Positions 41,796-52,589 of a DNA stretch of 64,000 nucleotides are shown piece by piece. Positions within the stretch are counted from its first letter, which is position 1, and every line of letters starts with the position of its first letter. The translations under genes and the position numbers were made by a program. The notes beneath the pieces were generated by a model. That model made no database searches. It saw nothing but the letters and a program-made list of their open reading frames with translations, and was not told the origin of the DNA. Source of the stretch: CAZTBB01 sp964611755 (GTDB taxonomy: Bacteria; Pseudomonadota; Alphaproteobacteria; Micavibrionales; Micavibrionaceae); NCBI GenBank assembly GCA_964611755.1, contig CAZTBB010000006.1:5595-69594 (forward strand), written 5' to 3'.

Positions 41796-42875
41796 ATGGC
41801 CGAACAGCAAATTGCAAAAGCGTTGGGGATTGGCGAAGGGGCGGATATTTCAGATACAGCCTCCATCGTCATGAAGAAGATCAGGCAATATATTGCAGCA
41901 TCAAAGGCGAGTGGTGATGTCTCGAAGGCCTCTGTAGAAAATGCAACGCTTGAAAAATTTTACAATGTCTTTTTCACGCAAAGCTCGAGCTGGGCCAATT
42001 TGCAAAAGGCAAAAATGAGTCATATTGAAACGCATCCGGATACGCAATCTCTTCGCAAAGCCGCCAAGCCCATGAAAGAGAAGCTAAAGAAACGGTTATT
42101 GGATGCCGGTTTATGTGTCATGCAACTCGACCGCGTTGAGGGGTATATGCGCAAACAGGTGGATGCGTATGTGGCCGAGGCGGGGCAGGGGCAAAAGATG
42201 CAATGGTCGAGTGATTCCGACAAAATTTTGGAAAAATATGTGACTGAATATCATGCATTGGTGGCCTCCAATGCTGAACTGTCCAAGGCTGTAGCGGCTT
42301 TGGAGGATATAGATGGAAGCCTCGATGCTCTGCCAGGTGATGTGCAAACCAAGGTTTTACGCCATTTACGAAGCCGCGATTTTGATAAGGCCAAGGACGT
42401 GGTCAGCGGCGCAAAAGATGATGCGAGAACCGCTGCGCAGACATATATCCATGCGGTAGAGGCCAAACAGGCCGTTCTGGTTGGTAGGGATGAGAAGCTT
42501 TATGCCAGTTTGAAGGAGCCGCGCCTGATCATGGATAATCAAACAAAAGAGATTGAGCAAAAGAAAGATTATATTGCCAAATATACCAAACCGTTCATGG
42601 AGCATAAGATTGACCAAATCGATCATCTTAAAAACAAGCTGACCCTGGTGGGATCACTGGATCATTTGATGACGCTCTATGTACAGCTTGTGCGCGGTTT
42701 GGTAGAGCCATTTCAAGGATTGCCCGAGGTCAGAGAATATGAAGCCAATGTGCTGAATAAAATTAAGCATATGTTAGATGCACAGTTTCAGGAAATTGAT
42801 GTGATCTTTGAGCGTCAAAAAGAGATTTTAGACTTGTTTGATGAGCGTATGCATCAAATCAGGCAGGTAAAATAG
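41796..42875 (+). CDS. Helical protein of unknown function between thiolase and FadB
   Basis: A 359-residue protein, strongly helical with stretches suited to coiled coils (FERQKEILDLFDERMHQI at the end, KEIEQKKDYIAKYTKPFMEHKI in the middle). No signal peptide, membrane segment or catalytic motif. It is 45 nt after the thiolase stop and 22 nt before the next start, so it is part of the beta-oxidation transcript. A role as scaffold or assembly factor for the multienzyme complex is possible but is inference. Not recognised. Confidence 0.65.
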   Translation: MAEQQIAKALGIGEGADISDTASIVMKKIRQYIAASKASGDVSKASVENATLEKFYNVFFTQSSSWANLQKAKMSHIETHPDTQSLRKAAKPMKEKLKKRLLDAGLCVMQLDRVEGYMRKQVDAYVAEAGQGQKMQWSSDSDKILEKYVTEYHALVASNAELSKAVAALEDIDGSLDALPGDVQTKVLRHLRSRDFDKAKDVVSGAKDDARTAAQTYIHAVEAKQAVLVGRDEKLYASLKEPRLIMDNQTKEIEQKKDYIAKYTKPFMEHKIDQIDHLKNKLTLVGSLDHLMTLYVQLVRGLVEPFQGLPEVREYEANVLNKIKHMLDAQFQEIDVIFERQKEILDLFDERMHQIRQVK

Positions 42876-42897
42876 AATAAACAAAAGGGAGCTAGAA

Positions 42898-45312
42898 ATG
42901 AGCATTAATAAAGTCGCCGTGATCGGAGCCGGTTTGATGGGAAGCGGAATTGCCGCGCAGATAGCCAATGCAGGCTTGCCGGTTGTTTTACTGGATATTG
43001 TGCCACCTAAACCCGAAGAGTTTGGCGGTGATCGCTCGGCCTTTGCCAAAGGGGCAATCCAGAAAATGCTCAAGGCCGATCCTGCGCCTTTTATGCATAA
43101 GCGCAATGCCAAGTTGATTACGCCGGGCAATCTGGAAGATGATATCGAGCTGATTGCCGATTGTGATTGGATTGTTGAAGTGGTGTTGGAGGATCTGAGT
43201 GTAAAACACAAAACCTATCAGCTTTTGAACAAGCACCGAAAGAAGGGCTCTATCATTTCATCAAATACATCCACTATTCCTTTGCATAAATTGGCAGAGG
43301 GGCAGGGAGATGATTTTGCTAAAGACTTTATGATCACACATTTCTTCAACCCGCCGCGCTATATGCGTTTGCTTGAGCTGGTTACCAGTGAACATACACG
43401 CAAAGATGCTATCGAAACGGTACGTCGCTTTTGTGATGTTAATTTGGGTAAGGGCGTTGTGCAATGTCATGATACGCCGGGCTTTATTGCGAACCGTCTT
43501 GGCGTGTTCTGGCTGACGGCCGGAATTAATGAGGCAATCAACCAGAATGTATCCATCGAAGTTGCCGATGCGGTCATGTCAAAACCTGTGGGTATACCCA
43601 AGACAGGTGTTTTTGGTCTGGTTGACCTTGTGGGGATTGATTTGATGCCAAAATTGGCTGACTCACTTTTGTCAACTCTGCCGGATGATGATGAGTATCG
43701 TAAGATTTTCAAAGATTATAAATTCGTCCATGGATTGATTGAGGCTGGTTATACGGGGCGTAAAGGCAAAGGTGGTTTTTATCGTCTTGATCCCGAGGCC
43801 AAGGGGGCGCGGGTGAAGCAAGCCTTGCGCATTCAAGCGGATAGCTTTGATGAAAGCCATTACGTGAAAGCAGAAAAGCCATCGGCTCTTGGCTCTGTTG
43901 CGGCCGGAAGAAAAGGGCTCAAGGCTGTTGTCACATCGGATGATGAAGGCGGTCGCTATGCATGGAAGGTGCTTTCACAAACATTGGCTTATGCCGCCTC
44001 TCTTGTTGGGGAGATTGCCGATACGGTCTTCGATATCGATGAAGGAATGAAGCTTGGCTATAATTGGAAGCAAGGCCCGTTCGAGATGATTGATGCGCTT
44101 GGCGCCAGCTGGTTTGCCGAGAAGCTCAAGGAAGAGGGGATTGCTGTTCCTGAAATTGTCGAAAAGCTTGGTGATGGAACCTTCTATAAGGTTGAGGATG
44201 GCGCGCTGCATTTCTTTGGGCGTGATGGAAACTATCACAAGGTTGAGCGCCCCGATGGCGTGCTTCTCTTGCGTGATATCAAGCTCTCATCCGAGCCGGT
44301 AATGCGTAATGGTTCGGCGAGTGTCTGGGATATTGGTGATGGTGTTCTATGTTTTGAGAAAACATCCAAGATGAACACATTCGACGATAAAACCTTTGAA
44401 ATGCTTAACAAGGTGATTGCCACCATTGGTGATGGTAAAGGCGATTATAAGGCGCTTGTTGTCTATAATGAGGCCACCCATTTCTCGGCCGGTGCTAATC
44501 TTGGCTTGGCTTTGTTTATGATGAATATCGCGCTCTACCCGCAGGTGGAGCAGTTTATCGGCATTGGCCAGAAAACATTTATGGATATGAAATATGCCCC
44601 ATTCCCGGTTGTCAGTGCTCCTAGTGGCATGGCTCTGGGCGGTGGATGCGAAGTGCTGCTTTCTTCCGATGCTGTGCAGGCGCATGCAGAGACATATACC
44701 GGTTTGGTTGAGGTCGGTGTTGGCGTCATCCCCGGATGGGGCGGCTGTAAAGAGATGATTTTGCGCCTCATGGAGCGTGAGAAGGCACAATATGATAAGG
44801 CCACGGGCGGAGAGACGCTGTGGTTCTCGCCAAAGAATACGCCCATGGGCGCCGTGCGTAAGGCGTTTGAGGTGATCGGCACGGCGACGGTTGCAAAATC
44901 GGCGCATGAGGCGATTTCTATCGGGTATTTCCGTGAGAGTGATGGTGTGACCATGAACCGCGATCGCTTGCTTTATGATGCCAAACAAAAGGCATTGGAA
45001 CTGGCCAAGGATTATACGCCCAAAGAAAAGGTCGAAGATATTCGTCTTCCGGGGCCGACCGGTAAATTTGCGCTGGATATGGCTGTAGCTGATTTGCGCA
45101 AATCCGGTAAGGCAACGCCTTATGATGTCGTTGTCTCGGGCTTGCTGGCCGGTGTTTTATCGGGCGGGGATGATGCCGATTGGACAAAGCCTGTCAGTGA
45201 AGATGATATTCTGGCGCTTGAGCTGAAACAATTCTCGGCTCTTATCCGCAATGAGGGATCGTTTGACCGGATTGAGCATATGCTGACGACAGGCAAGCCT
45301 CTCAGGAATTAG
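42898..45312 (+). CDS. FadB/FadJ-type 3-hydroxyacyl-CoA dehydrogenase / enoyl-CoA hydratase
   Basis: An 804-residue bifunctional enzyme, AAGGGAG upstream. The N-terminal half is the dehydrogenase: GAGLMGSGIAAQIANAG NAD-binding loop (8-24), the catalytic ITHFFNPPRYMRLLELV segment with histidine-asparagine, and PGFIANRL. The C-terminal part is crotonase-fold hydratase: HFSAGANLGL and GMALGGGCEVLL form the oxyanion hole, and GVIPGWGG follows with the expected acidic residues. The order, dehydrogenase first, differs from E. coli FadB and matches a common alphaproteobacterial type. It closes the operon with the thiolase. Confidence 0.93.
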   Translation: MSINKVAVIGAGLMGSGIAAQIANAGLPVVLLDIVPPKPEEFGGDRSAFAKGAIQKMLKADPAPFMHKRNAKLITPGNLEDDIELIADCDWIVEVVLEDLSVKHKTYQLLNKHRKKGSIISSNTSTIPLHKLAEGQGDDFAKDFMITHFFNPPRYMRLLELVTSEHTRKDAIETVRRFCDVNLGKGVVQCHDTPGFIANRLGVFWLTAGINEAINQNVSIEVADAVMSKPVGIPKTGVFGLVDLVGIDLMPKLADSLLSTLPDDDEYRKIFKDYKFVHGLIEAGYTGRKGKGGFYRLDPEAKGARVKQALRIQADSFDESHYVKAEKPSALGSVAAGRKGLKAVVTSDDEGGRYAWKVLSQTLAYAASLVGEIADTVFDIDEGMKLGYNWKQGPFEMIDALGASWFAEKLKEEGIAVPEIVEKLGDGTFYKVEDGALHFFGRDGNYHKVERPDGVLLLRDIKLSSEPVMRNGSASVWDIGDGVLCFEKTSKMNTFDDKTFEMLNKVIATIGDGKGDYKALVVYNEATHFSAGANLGLALFMMNIALYPQVEQFIGIGQKTFMDMKYAPFPVVSAPSGMALGGGCEVLLSSDAVQAHAETYTGLVEVGVGVIPGWGGCKEMILRLMEREKAQYDKATGGETLWFSPKNTPMGAVRKAFEVIGTATVAKSAHEAISIGYFRESDGVTMNRDRLLYDAKQKALELAKDYTPKEKVEDIRLPGPTGKFALDMAVADLRKSGKATPYDVVVSGLLAGVLSGGDDADWTKPVSEDDILALELKQFSALIRNEGSFDRIEHMLTTGKPLRN

Positions 45313-45319
45313 ATTTTAT

Positions 45320-45349
45320 TTGACATAATATCTTAATTTGCAGTATGCT
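45320..45349 (+). promoter_or_regulatory. Predicted promoter giving a leaderless transcript
   Basis: TTGACA (45320-45325), 18-nt spacer, TATGCT (45344-45349). Transcription would start at about 45356-45357, on the ATG of the P-loop protein gene. Confidence 0.45.
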
Positions 45350-45356
45350 CTTTGCC

Positions 45357-45863
45357 ATGAGAGTGACGGGCAAGCTTCCAGAAGAGATTAGTTTTGAATT
45401 CAACCTGAAAAGTAAGGCGGATACGGCTCGCCTTGCACAGGCTTTCGCAAAAGTTGTTTCACCCGATCTGGGGTTGGAGCGCTCCATAACGCTCGGCCTT
45501 TCAGGCGAGACAGGAAGTGGCAAAACCCATTTCTGCAGATCATTTTTTGACGCGCTTGGCGTGAACATATCCGTAGAAACTTTAAACCGTGATGTTGTGC
45601 GCAAAAGGGTTGGTGACGTGGCGGTGGAGCATGCCGATCTGCTTGATAATCCTGAATACACCCCCAAAGGATCAAGTGCGGCATTGGTCAATATTTTCGC
45701 GCTTGAGCATTATGAGCAGAGTGACTTTATGCCGGATATATCGGTTGAATTTACCAAGGGTTCCGGGGGGCAGAGGGAAGTTACTCTGACCTGTGATGAT
45801 GATTTGGCTGACCAGCCTGAATTCCGGCAATTTTTACAAGACGCGGCAGATTTGCGTGTGTAA
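45357..45863 (+). CDS. TsaE-like P-loop NTPase
   Basis: A 168-residue protein. LSGETGSGKTHFCRSFF is a Walker A loop placed near residues 42-58 as in TsaE, the ATPase that assists t6A modification of tRNA. The TsaE-typical SPTF and YHxDxYR segments are not clear; HADLLDNPEYTPKGSS stands in that region. It is therefore TsaE-like at best, possibly a divergent or repurposed NTPase. ATG 45345 lies in the predicted -10, so ATG 45357 is preferred. The gene ends 9 nt before the ceramidase-family gene. Confidence 0.55.
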   Translation: MRVTGKLPEEISFEFNLKSKADTARLAQAFAKVVSPDLGLERSITLGLSGETGSGKTHFCRSFFDALGVNISVETLNRDVVRKRVGDVAVEHADLLDNPEYTPKGSSAALVNIFALEHYEQSDFMPDISVEFTKGSGGQREVTLTCDDDLADQPEFRQFLQDAADLRV

Positions 45864-45872
45864 AATACACAC

Positions 45873-46502
45873 ATGAATCGCTATATTGATCTTTATTGTG
45901 AACGTTTGGAACCTGGCCTATGGGCGGAACCTGTCAATGCGGTTACGAATATTTCCTTTTTTATTGCGGCTTTAATGGCCATAATTCTGGCACAGCGTGA
46001 GGGTAAGCTCTCGGCGGGGCCTATGGTTTTAATTGCCCTGATTGCAATTATCGGAACGGGCAGTTCCCTGTTCCATACGCATGCGACCGTTTGGGCGATG
46101 CTCTCGGATTCCATTCCGATTTTGTTTTATCAGATTGCTTTCATTATTTTATACGCGCGTTTTGTCATGGATTTAAGCTGGCTGAAGGTCGGGGGTATTT
46201 TTGCGGCCTTTATGGCTCTGACCATCGGTATTTACCAATTGCCGCATGATCTTTTGAACGGCTCATTGGGCTACGCACCGGCTTTATTATTCCTGAGCGG
46301 TTTTGCGCTGTGGCATCTTAAACATGTGGCGCAGGAAAAGTATATTTTATTCTTGGCGGTGGCGACTTTTACTCTGTCCCTGACCTTTCGCTCCATCGAT
46401 ATGATGATGTGCGATAGTTTTCCTCTGGGAACGCATTTCATGTGGCATATTCTGAATGGTGTTGTTCTGTATTTAACAACGCGGGCCTATATCAAAAATT
46501 GA
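45873..46502 (+). CDS. Ceramidase-family (CREST) membrane hydrolase
   Basis: A 209-residue protein with about seven hydrophobic helices. The alkaline ceramidase pattern is seen: YCERLEPGLWAEPVNAVTN (about 8-26), GTGSSLFHTHATVWAMLSDSIPI with the histidine and aspartate, and PLGTHFMWHILNG with two histidines. These residues bind zinc in the family and hydrolyse ceramide-like amides in the membrane; bacterial members often act on other amides or are unstudied. It lies 9 nt after the P-loop gene. Substrate unknown; the family match is reasonably clear. Confidence 0.75.
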   Translation: MNRYIDLYCERLEPGLWAEPVNAVTNISFFIAALMAIILAQREGKLSAGPMVLIALIAIIGTGSSLFHTHATVWAMLSDSIPILFYQIAFIILYARFVMDLSWLKVGGIFAAFMALTIGIYQLPHDLLNGSLGYAPALLFLSGFALWHLKHVAQEKYILFLAVATFTLSLTFRSIDMMMCDSFPLGTHFMWHILNGVVLYLTTRAYIKN

Positions 46503-46521
46503 GCGTGGACTAATAATTTAT

Positions 46522-46551
46522 TTGACATATTGCAAGGTGTTTTTGTAAGGT
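46522..46551 (+). promoter_or_regulatory. Possible promoter of the PEPC-like gene
   Basis: TTGACA (46522-46527), 18-nt spacer, TAAGGT (46546-46551). The -35 is perfect, the -10 weak. Confidence 0.4.
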
Positions 46552-46560
46552 TTGGTCTAC

Positions 46561-46595
46561 GGGCTGAAGCCTGAACATTTATGGCTTTACAGCTC
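46561..46595 (+). promoter_or_regulatory. Leader hairpin upstream of the PEPC-like gene
   Basis: GGGCTGAAGCC (46561-46571) pairs with GGCTTTACAGCTC (46583-46595), 11 pairs with a 2-nt bulge and one wobble, and a short loop. No U-tract follows, so it would be a 5' leader structure, not a terminator. Confidence 0.35.
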
Positions 46596-46649
46596 AAAAT
46601 AAATGATTAAAAAAAAGCTGTATCAATCAGCTCTGGGGTAAAAAAATTA

Positions 46650-49600
46650 ATGAGTTCAACCGCGGCAGATTCAAGCCTGAGCAAACAGCAAAGCGACGTG
46701 CAGGAATGGCAAAAAGCATTTCGCAAGCAATTTGATGAGCTTCTCAAGAAAAAATCACCCTCTCTTTATCGTGATCTAGATCAGAACAGCGAGGCGGTGA
46801 TTGAGCGGATTCTCACCCGGGCACTTAGTGATGAGGGTAACCTCGAGGGTAATCTGGATGAATTGGTTGAGCTCGCGCGCATTGACTTGATAGATTCGCA
46901 TCTACAATCTGTTGTCTCGCCCATCGCCTCACAGGTTGCCAAAATAAAGGGCCTGAAACAATCATCATTGGCCAATACCATTCGTCTGATGCAACAGGCC
47001 GGTATGAGCGCAGAAGACGTAAACCGTCTCGTTTCAAAAATTCGATACATCAAAGTCGGAACACCGCATCCAACAGAGCATTTATCCCTTGATCAGGGGG
47101 TTCCTCTGGCGCGAGAACAGATTGATGCCCTGTATACGGGGGATGGCAAACGCCTGAAAAAGGCCGTTGAGCGCATGTTTGATGTACAAATGGCCGCTAC
47201 GGGGAAGAGCAATGTTATTGATGAGATGGATCTGGATAACCAAGAGGCTATGATTCACCGTGAAGGGCGCGATATCTTCGAAGAGAACTATGAATATTTG
47301 ATGCGATCATTGTACAGGGACGGGTCTTTGGTGCTCACTGATAGTGAAGATTTCCACATGGATACGGGCCGCCGTACATGGGGGATTTTTGATGCAGATG
47401 GTAAGCCCAATGCCGAGCATTGGGCATTGATGGCCAAAATTGCAACAACAACAAAAGCCGCCTATGAGGACATTATCTCTTTGATGGAAAAGGGTGGGTA
47501 TGGCAAGGATGAGCTAGCGAAAGATTTGCGGGAATATTCCCAGAAAATTTCAAAAATTTATGAACGTGCCCGGGCTGTGACCAGGGCTCTGGCACATCCG
47601 CCCAAAGGTCAAAGCCGTGATGAGATTTTGATTGAATCACAAAATGTATATGAATCATTGTTGGATGATCTCAAGAATTTTTATGACGATTACAATCAAG
47701 GCCTGTCTTTTTATAGAAACGCCCTGCAAAAATTGCTAAACCTGTCTTTGTCTGAGCGTGACGTTGAAAAGCAAATCAATCTGGCGCGTGCCTATCGCCG
47801 CTTGCGGCGTGATGGCTTTGCTCTGGAACGTGGACAAACACGCCATGGTGATCCGGTCAATCAAGAAATTATTTCAAATCTGTTCCAGCATCAGCCCTTT
47901 TTGAACCTAATGGAACAAAGCGGCCTGTTTAATGACCATGAATTAAAGCAGCTCTTGGGTTATGATTATTTAAGCGAGGCGCAGCAGAATAAAATTCAAA
48001 AGCGGATTATTGATCATGCCAAGTCCGATGGCGCGTTTAAAGAGCGGATGGGAGCGCTGATTTTAGAGGCGAATCCGCTGGATATCCGCTCGGATGGGTA
48101 TCCGGTGCAAACCTATTCTTATTTGATGCGCTGGCAGTTGCGCAAATTATTCCCGTATAAATTTGGCGCTGCCGTTATCTCGGATGCAGGGCGTTTTGCT
48201 CCGGCACGTCAGGATTTTGTGACGCGCATGTTGGGTATGGATGATATCCGCCATATGCCTTTGAATGAGGACCGCAGCACATTGCCTGTGCAACCTGCTC
48301 TCAAGCGCAATTTCGTGAAGGCAGGCGGCGTTGATAATCTGGCCGCACGCCAAGCCGCGCGCCAGGAATTAGAGCTTCATATTGATCATGAGGACGGATT
48401 TTTAATAATGCGCCCCTGTAGCGATGCCGAGCGCGCCGCCGGTTCGGGAACACGTATGGAGGCGATGGACATGTTCCGTGAGGCTGTGCGCTTGTCCTAT
48501 GAGATCGGTATGCCGGTCGAGGTGCAGCTTGGCGGAGGTTTGTCGATAAACCGTTTTGGCGGTGATACATCTATTCCACGCCGCATCATGGCACAAGAAG
48601 CCAAGCGCATTGCGCAAGAACGCGGAGAGGCTTTGTCGTTTGATGACCCAAAAGATGCTGCTGTGCTGCACTCGGTGATGCGCATGGCCTATACCGAGCA
48701 GGGCCGCGCCAAAAGAATTTACAGCGCCTCGCCAACACAAATAGCCAACACGTTGGAGGCGATGACAGCCGATATTTTACAAGATGTTCTCGAGCTGACG
48801 GGTGTTGTTAAATGGGATACGTTTATCGAGAATAACCCCGCACCAGGCCATGTGTCCAAAGAGCTTTATAATGACATGATTGATACACACCATGCCTTCC
48901 GCTTTTGTGTGGATGGGGACGGCGAGGTTGTAACCAATAAATGGGGGCGCAAGACAACGAATCCAACATTGGTAAGTTTGATGAATTTTGGAGCACGCCC
49001 GGCATCAAAATCCGGTACGAAGGAACTGACGGATGTGCGCGCGATTGAAGACGACATTCGCCATTATATTGCACGTGATCATAAGGCCGGTTTTGGAACG
49101 GGTCTGGCTCTTTCACGCTTGCATGAAAAATTTGTTCAGGGCCGGCGCACGAAAGCCCAGATTGATGAAATTATTGATCATCCTGAATGGCGTTATAATA
49201 TTTGGACAAAGAATCTATTTGATGCGTGGCGTTCGAATTATAGCCGCAATTTCCAGCGCCTAAAGCATGATAAATCACTGGATTGGACATTTGATAAGGC
49301 TCTTGAGGTCGCAAGATCCGTATCTTTTACTAAGAATGAAAAGGGCCAAAATCAAATTCAATTTGATCATCATGGCGGCCGTGTTTCACCCGAAGAGGCC
49401 TACGAGGCTTATCGTTGGTACGATCGTCTTTTGATGTTGGCTTTGCATGAGGCGGCCTTGAATAATCCCGGTCAGGATGGGATGAATTGGCATGATGATT
49501 TGGAGGCTATAATTCGGTCCCTTCGTCCGGACGATAATGCTCTTGATTTTGCCCCTGGGCCAAGAACGCGTGCGCGTTATCCGTCCGTATCGATCATGAA

Positions 49601-49922
49601 AGAGGAGCATGATCGTCATATTCCGATGATGGATATTATTGACCGCGTGGAAGATTACATCCAGAGCCGCATTGATGCCGGTGCACAGAAGGCCGATATT
49701 ATAAATGAGCTCGGGGAATATAAGCTCCGTATTTTGGCCTCATCTTTTAGGGCGGGAACGTTGCCGCATTGGCCAATCTGGACCGGGGCGGTGAATTTAG
49801 GCTTAGAGCATAAACGTGGCTTTGATCCCAAAAGTGAGGCAGATTTTAATGCTGTCTTGGCCGTGCGTAAAACGCCGCGCCCTCCTGCTGCGGAAGATGA
49901 TATGCATCCTGTTCGCGTTTAA
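46650..49922 (+). CDS. Divergent phosphoenolpyruvate carboxylase homologue
   Basis: A 1090-residue protein with recognisable PEPC landmarks in order. VGTPHPTEHLS at residues 136-146 matches the TAHPTE motif with catalytic H140 (E. coli H138). RTWGIFDADGKPNAEHW matches SWMGGDRDGNP. The RIDIRQES region reads ALERGQTRHGDP. IMRPCSDAERAAGSG stands for GYSDSAKDAG. LGGGLSINRFGG (R635) replaces the HGRGGxxGRGG loop, and NFGARPASKSG (R783) matches the LGSRPAKR motif. PEPC makes oxaloacetate from PEP and bicarbonate. Several loop residues differ, including the first loop arginine, so activity is uncertain. It is about 200 residues longer than the E. coli enzyme. A catalytically changed or regulatory homologue is an alternative. 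Confidence 0.65.
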   Translation: MSSTAADSSLSKQQSDVQEWQKAFRKQFDELLKKKSPSLYRDLDQNSEAVIERILTRALSDEGNLEGNLDELVELARIDLIDSHLQSVVSPIASQVAKIKGLKQSSLANTIRLMQQAGMSAEDVNRLVSKIRYIKVGTPHPTEHLSLDQGVPLAREQIDALYTGDGKRLKKAVERMFDVQMAATGKSNVIDEMDLDNQEAMIHREGRDIFEENYEYLMRSLYRDGSLVLTDSEDFHMDTGRRTWGIFDADGKPNAEHWALMAKIATTTKAAYEDIISLMEKGGYGKDELAKDLREYSQKISKIYERARAVTRALAHPPKGQSRDEILIESQNVYESLLDDLKNFYDDYNQGLSFYRNALQKLLNLSLSERDVEKQINLARAYRRLRRDGFALERGQTRHGDPVNQEIISNLFQHQPFLNLMEQSGLFNDHELKQLLGYDYLSEAQQNKIQKRIIDHAKSDGAFKERMGALILEANPLDIRSDGYPVQTYSYLMRWQLRKLFPYKFGAAVISDAGRFAPARQDFVTRMLGMDDIRHMPLNEDRSTLPVQPALKRNFVKAGGVDNLAARQAARQELELHIDHEDGFLIMRPCSDAERAAGSGTRMEAMDMFREAVRLSYEIGMPVEVQLGGGLSINRFGGDTSIPRRIMAQEAKRIAQERGEALSFDDPKDAAVLHSVMRMAYTEQGRAKRIYSASPTQIANTLEAMTADILQDVLELTGVVKWDTFIENNPAPGHVSKELYNDMIDTHHAFRFCVDGDGEVVTNKWGRKTTNPTLVSLMNFGARPASKSGTKELTDVRAIEDDIRHYIARDHKAGFGTGLALSRLHEKFVQGRRTKAQIDEIIDHPEWRYNIWTKNLFDAWRSNYSRNFQRLKHDKSLDWTFDKALEVARSVSFTKNEKGQNQIQFDHHGGRVSPEEAYEAYRWYDRLLMLALHEAALNNPGQDGMNWHDDLEAIIRSLRPDDNALDFAPGPRTRARYPSVSIMKEEHDRHIPMMDIIDRVEDYIQSRIDAGAQKADIINELGEYKLRILASSFRAGTLPHWPIWTGAVNLGLEHKRGFDPKSEADFNAVLAVRKTPRPPAAEDDMHPVRV

Positions 49923-50455
49923 TCTTTTGCCGTGCGCTGGATACGGCGGGGGCCAAACTCTGGCTTTTCAATGACTTCCGGCGGGCCACCGGCTTTGACG
50001 GGACGATCGGCAAAGCGTCCCATAGAGAGCAAGCGATCATACATCACAATCGCACCGGCCACACCCACATTCACACAAAACTTCATTGGAATTTTAATCA
50101 CATGATCACAGCGCTCGAGCAGATCATCGCTGAGACTTCCCATCTCGGGACCAAGCACGTAAGCCGCGCGGGTTGGGTGGCGAAAGCTTGGCAGATCAAT
50201 GGAGTCTTCTGTGAGTTCAATGCCGACGAGAGCGCAGCCTTTTGGCATCTCAAGCTCACCCACGTTTTCATACTGGTAATAGGGCAGGTGATCGAATGAG
50301 TCAGCCGTGTCAGAGACACGCATCGCCTTAATGTCAACGGCAGGCGCGATCGAGAAGAAAAAGCTTGCACCAAAGGAATGGGCCGAGCGCAGCAAGTTGC
50401 CTACATTTTGCTCTTTGCTGATTTCCTGAACGCCTATCCCAAAATATCCGCGCAT
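49919..50455 (-). CDS. SpoU/TrmH-family RNA 2'-O-methyltransferase
   Basis: A 178-residue SPOUT-class enzyme. The three motifs are present: NVGNLLRSAHSFGA (about 17-30), YVLGPEMGSLS (SAM binding) and KIPMKFCVNVGVAGAIVMYDRL (knotted SAM loop; the usual xSLNVxxA reads CVNVGVA). Such proteins methylate ribose in tRNA or rRNA; the target cannot be told. It begins 25 nt after the acetoacetyl-CoA synthetase stop and overlaps the PEPC-like gene tail to tail by 4 nt. Confidence 0.85.
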   Translation of the reverse strand: MRGYFGIGVQEISKEQNVGNLLRSAHSFGASFFFSIAPAVDIKAMRVSDTADSFDHLPYYQYENVGELEMPKGCALVGIELTEDSIDLPSFRHPTRAAYVLGPEMGSLSDDLLERCDHVIKIPMKFCVNVGVAGAIVMYDRLLSMGRFADRPVKAGGPPEVIEKPEFGPRRIQRTAKD

Positions 50456-50480
50456 GATGTGTTACCCTTATGTGCAATCT

Positions 50481-52466
<1,986 letters not shown>

Positions 52467-52589
52467 GTAACCTTCTTATACAATTTTGCGAATAATTCTT
52501 TATATTTATAAACAAAAACAATTGTAAGACAAAGCTTATGAGATACATTAATTTTACAGTGTTTTAAGAAGCTTAGACATAAAGGACGT

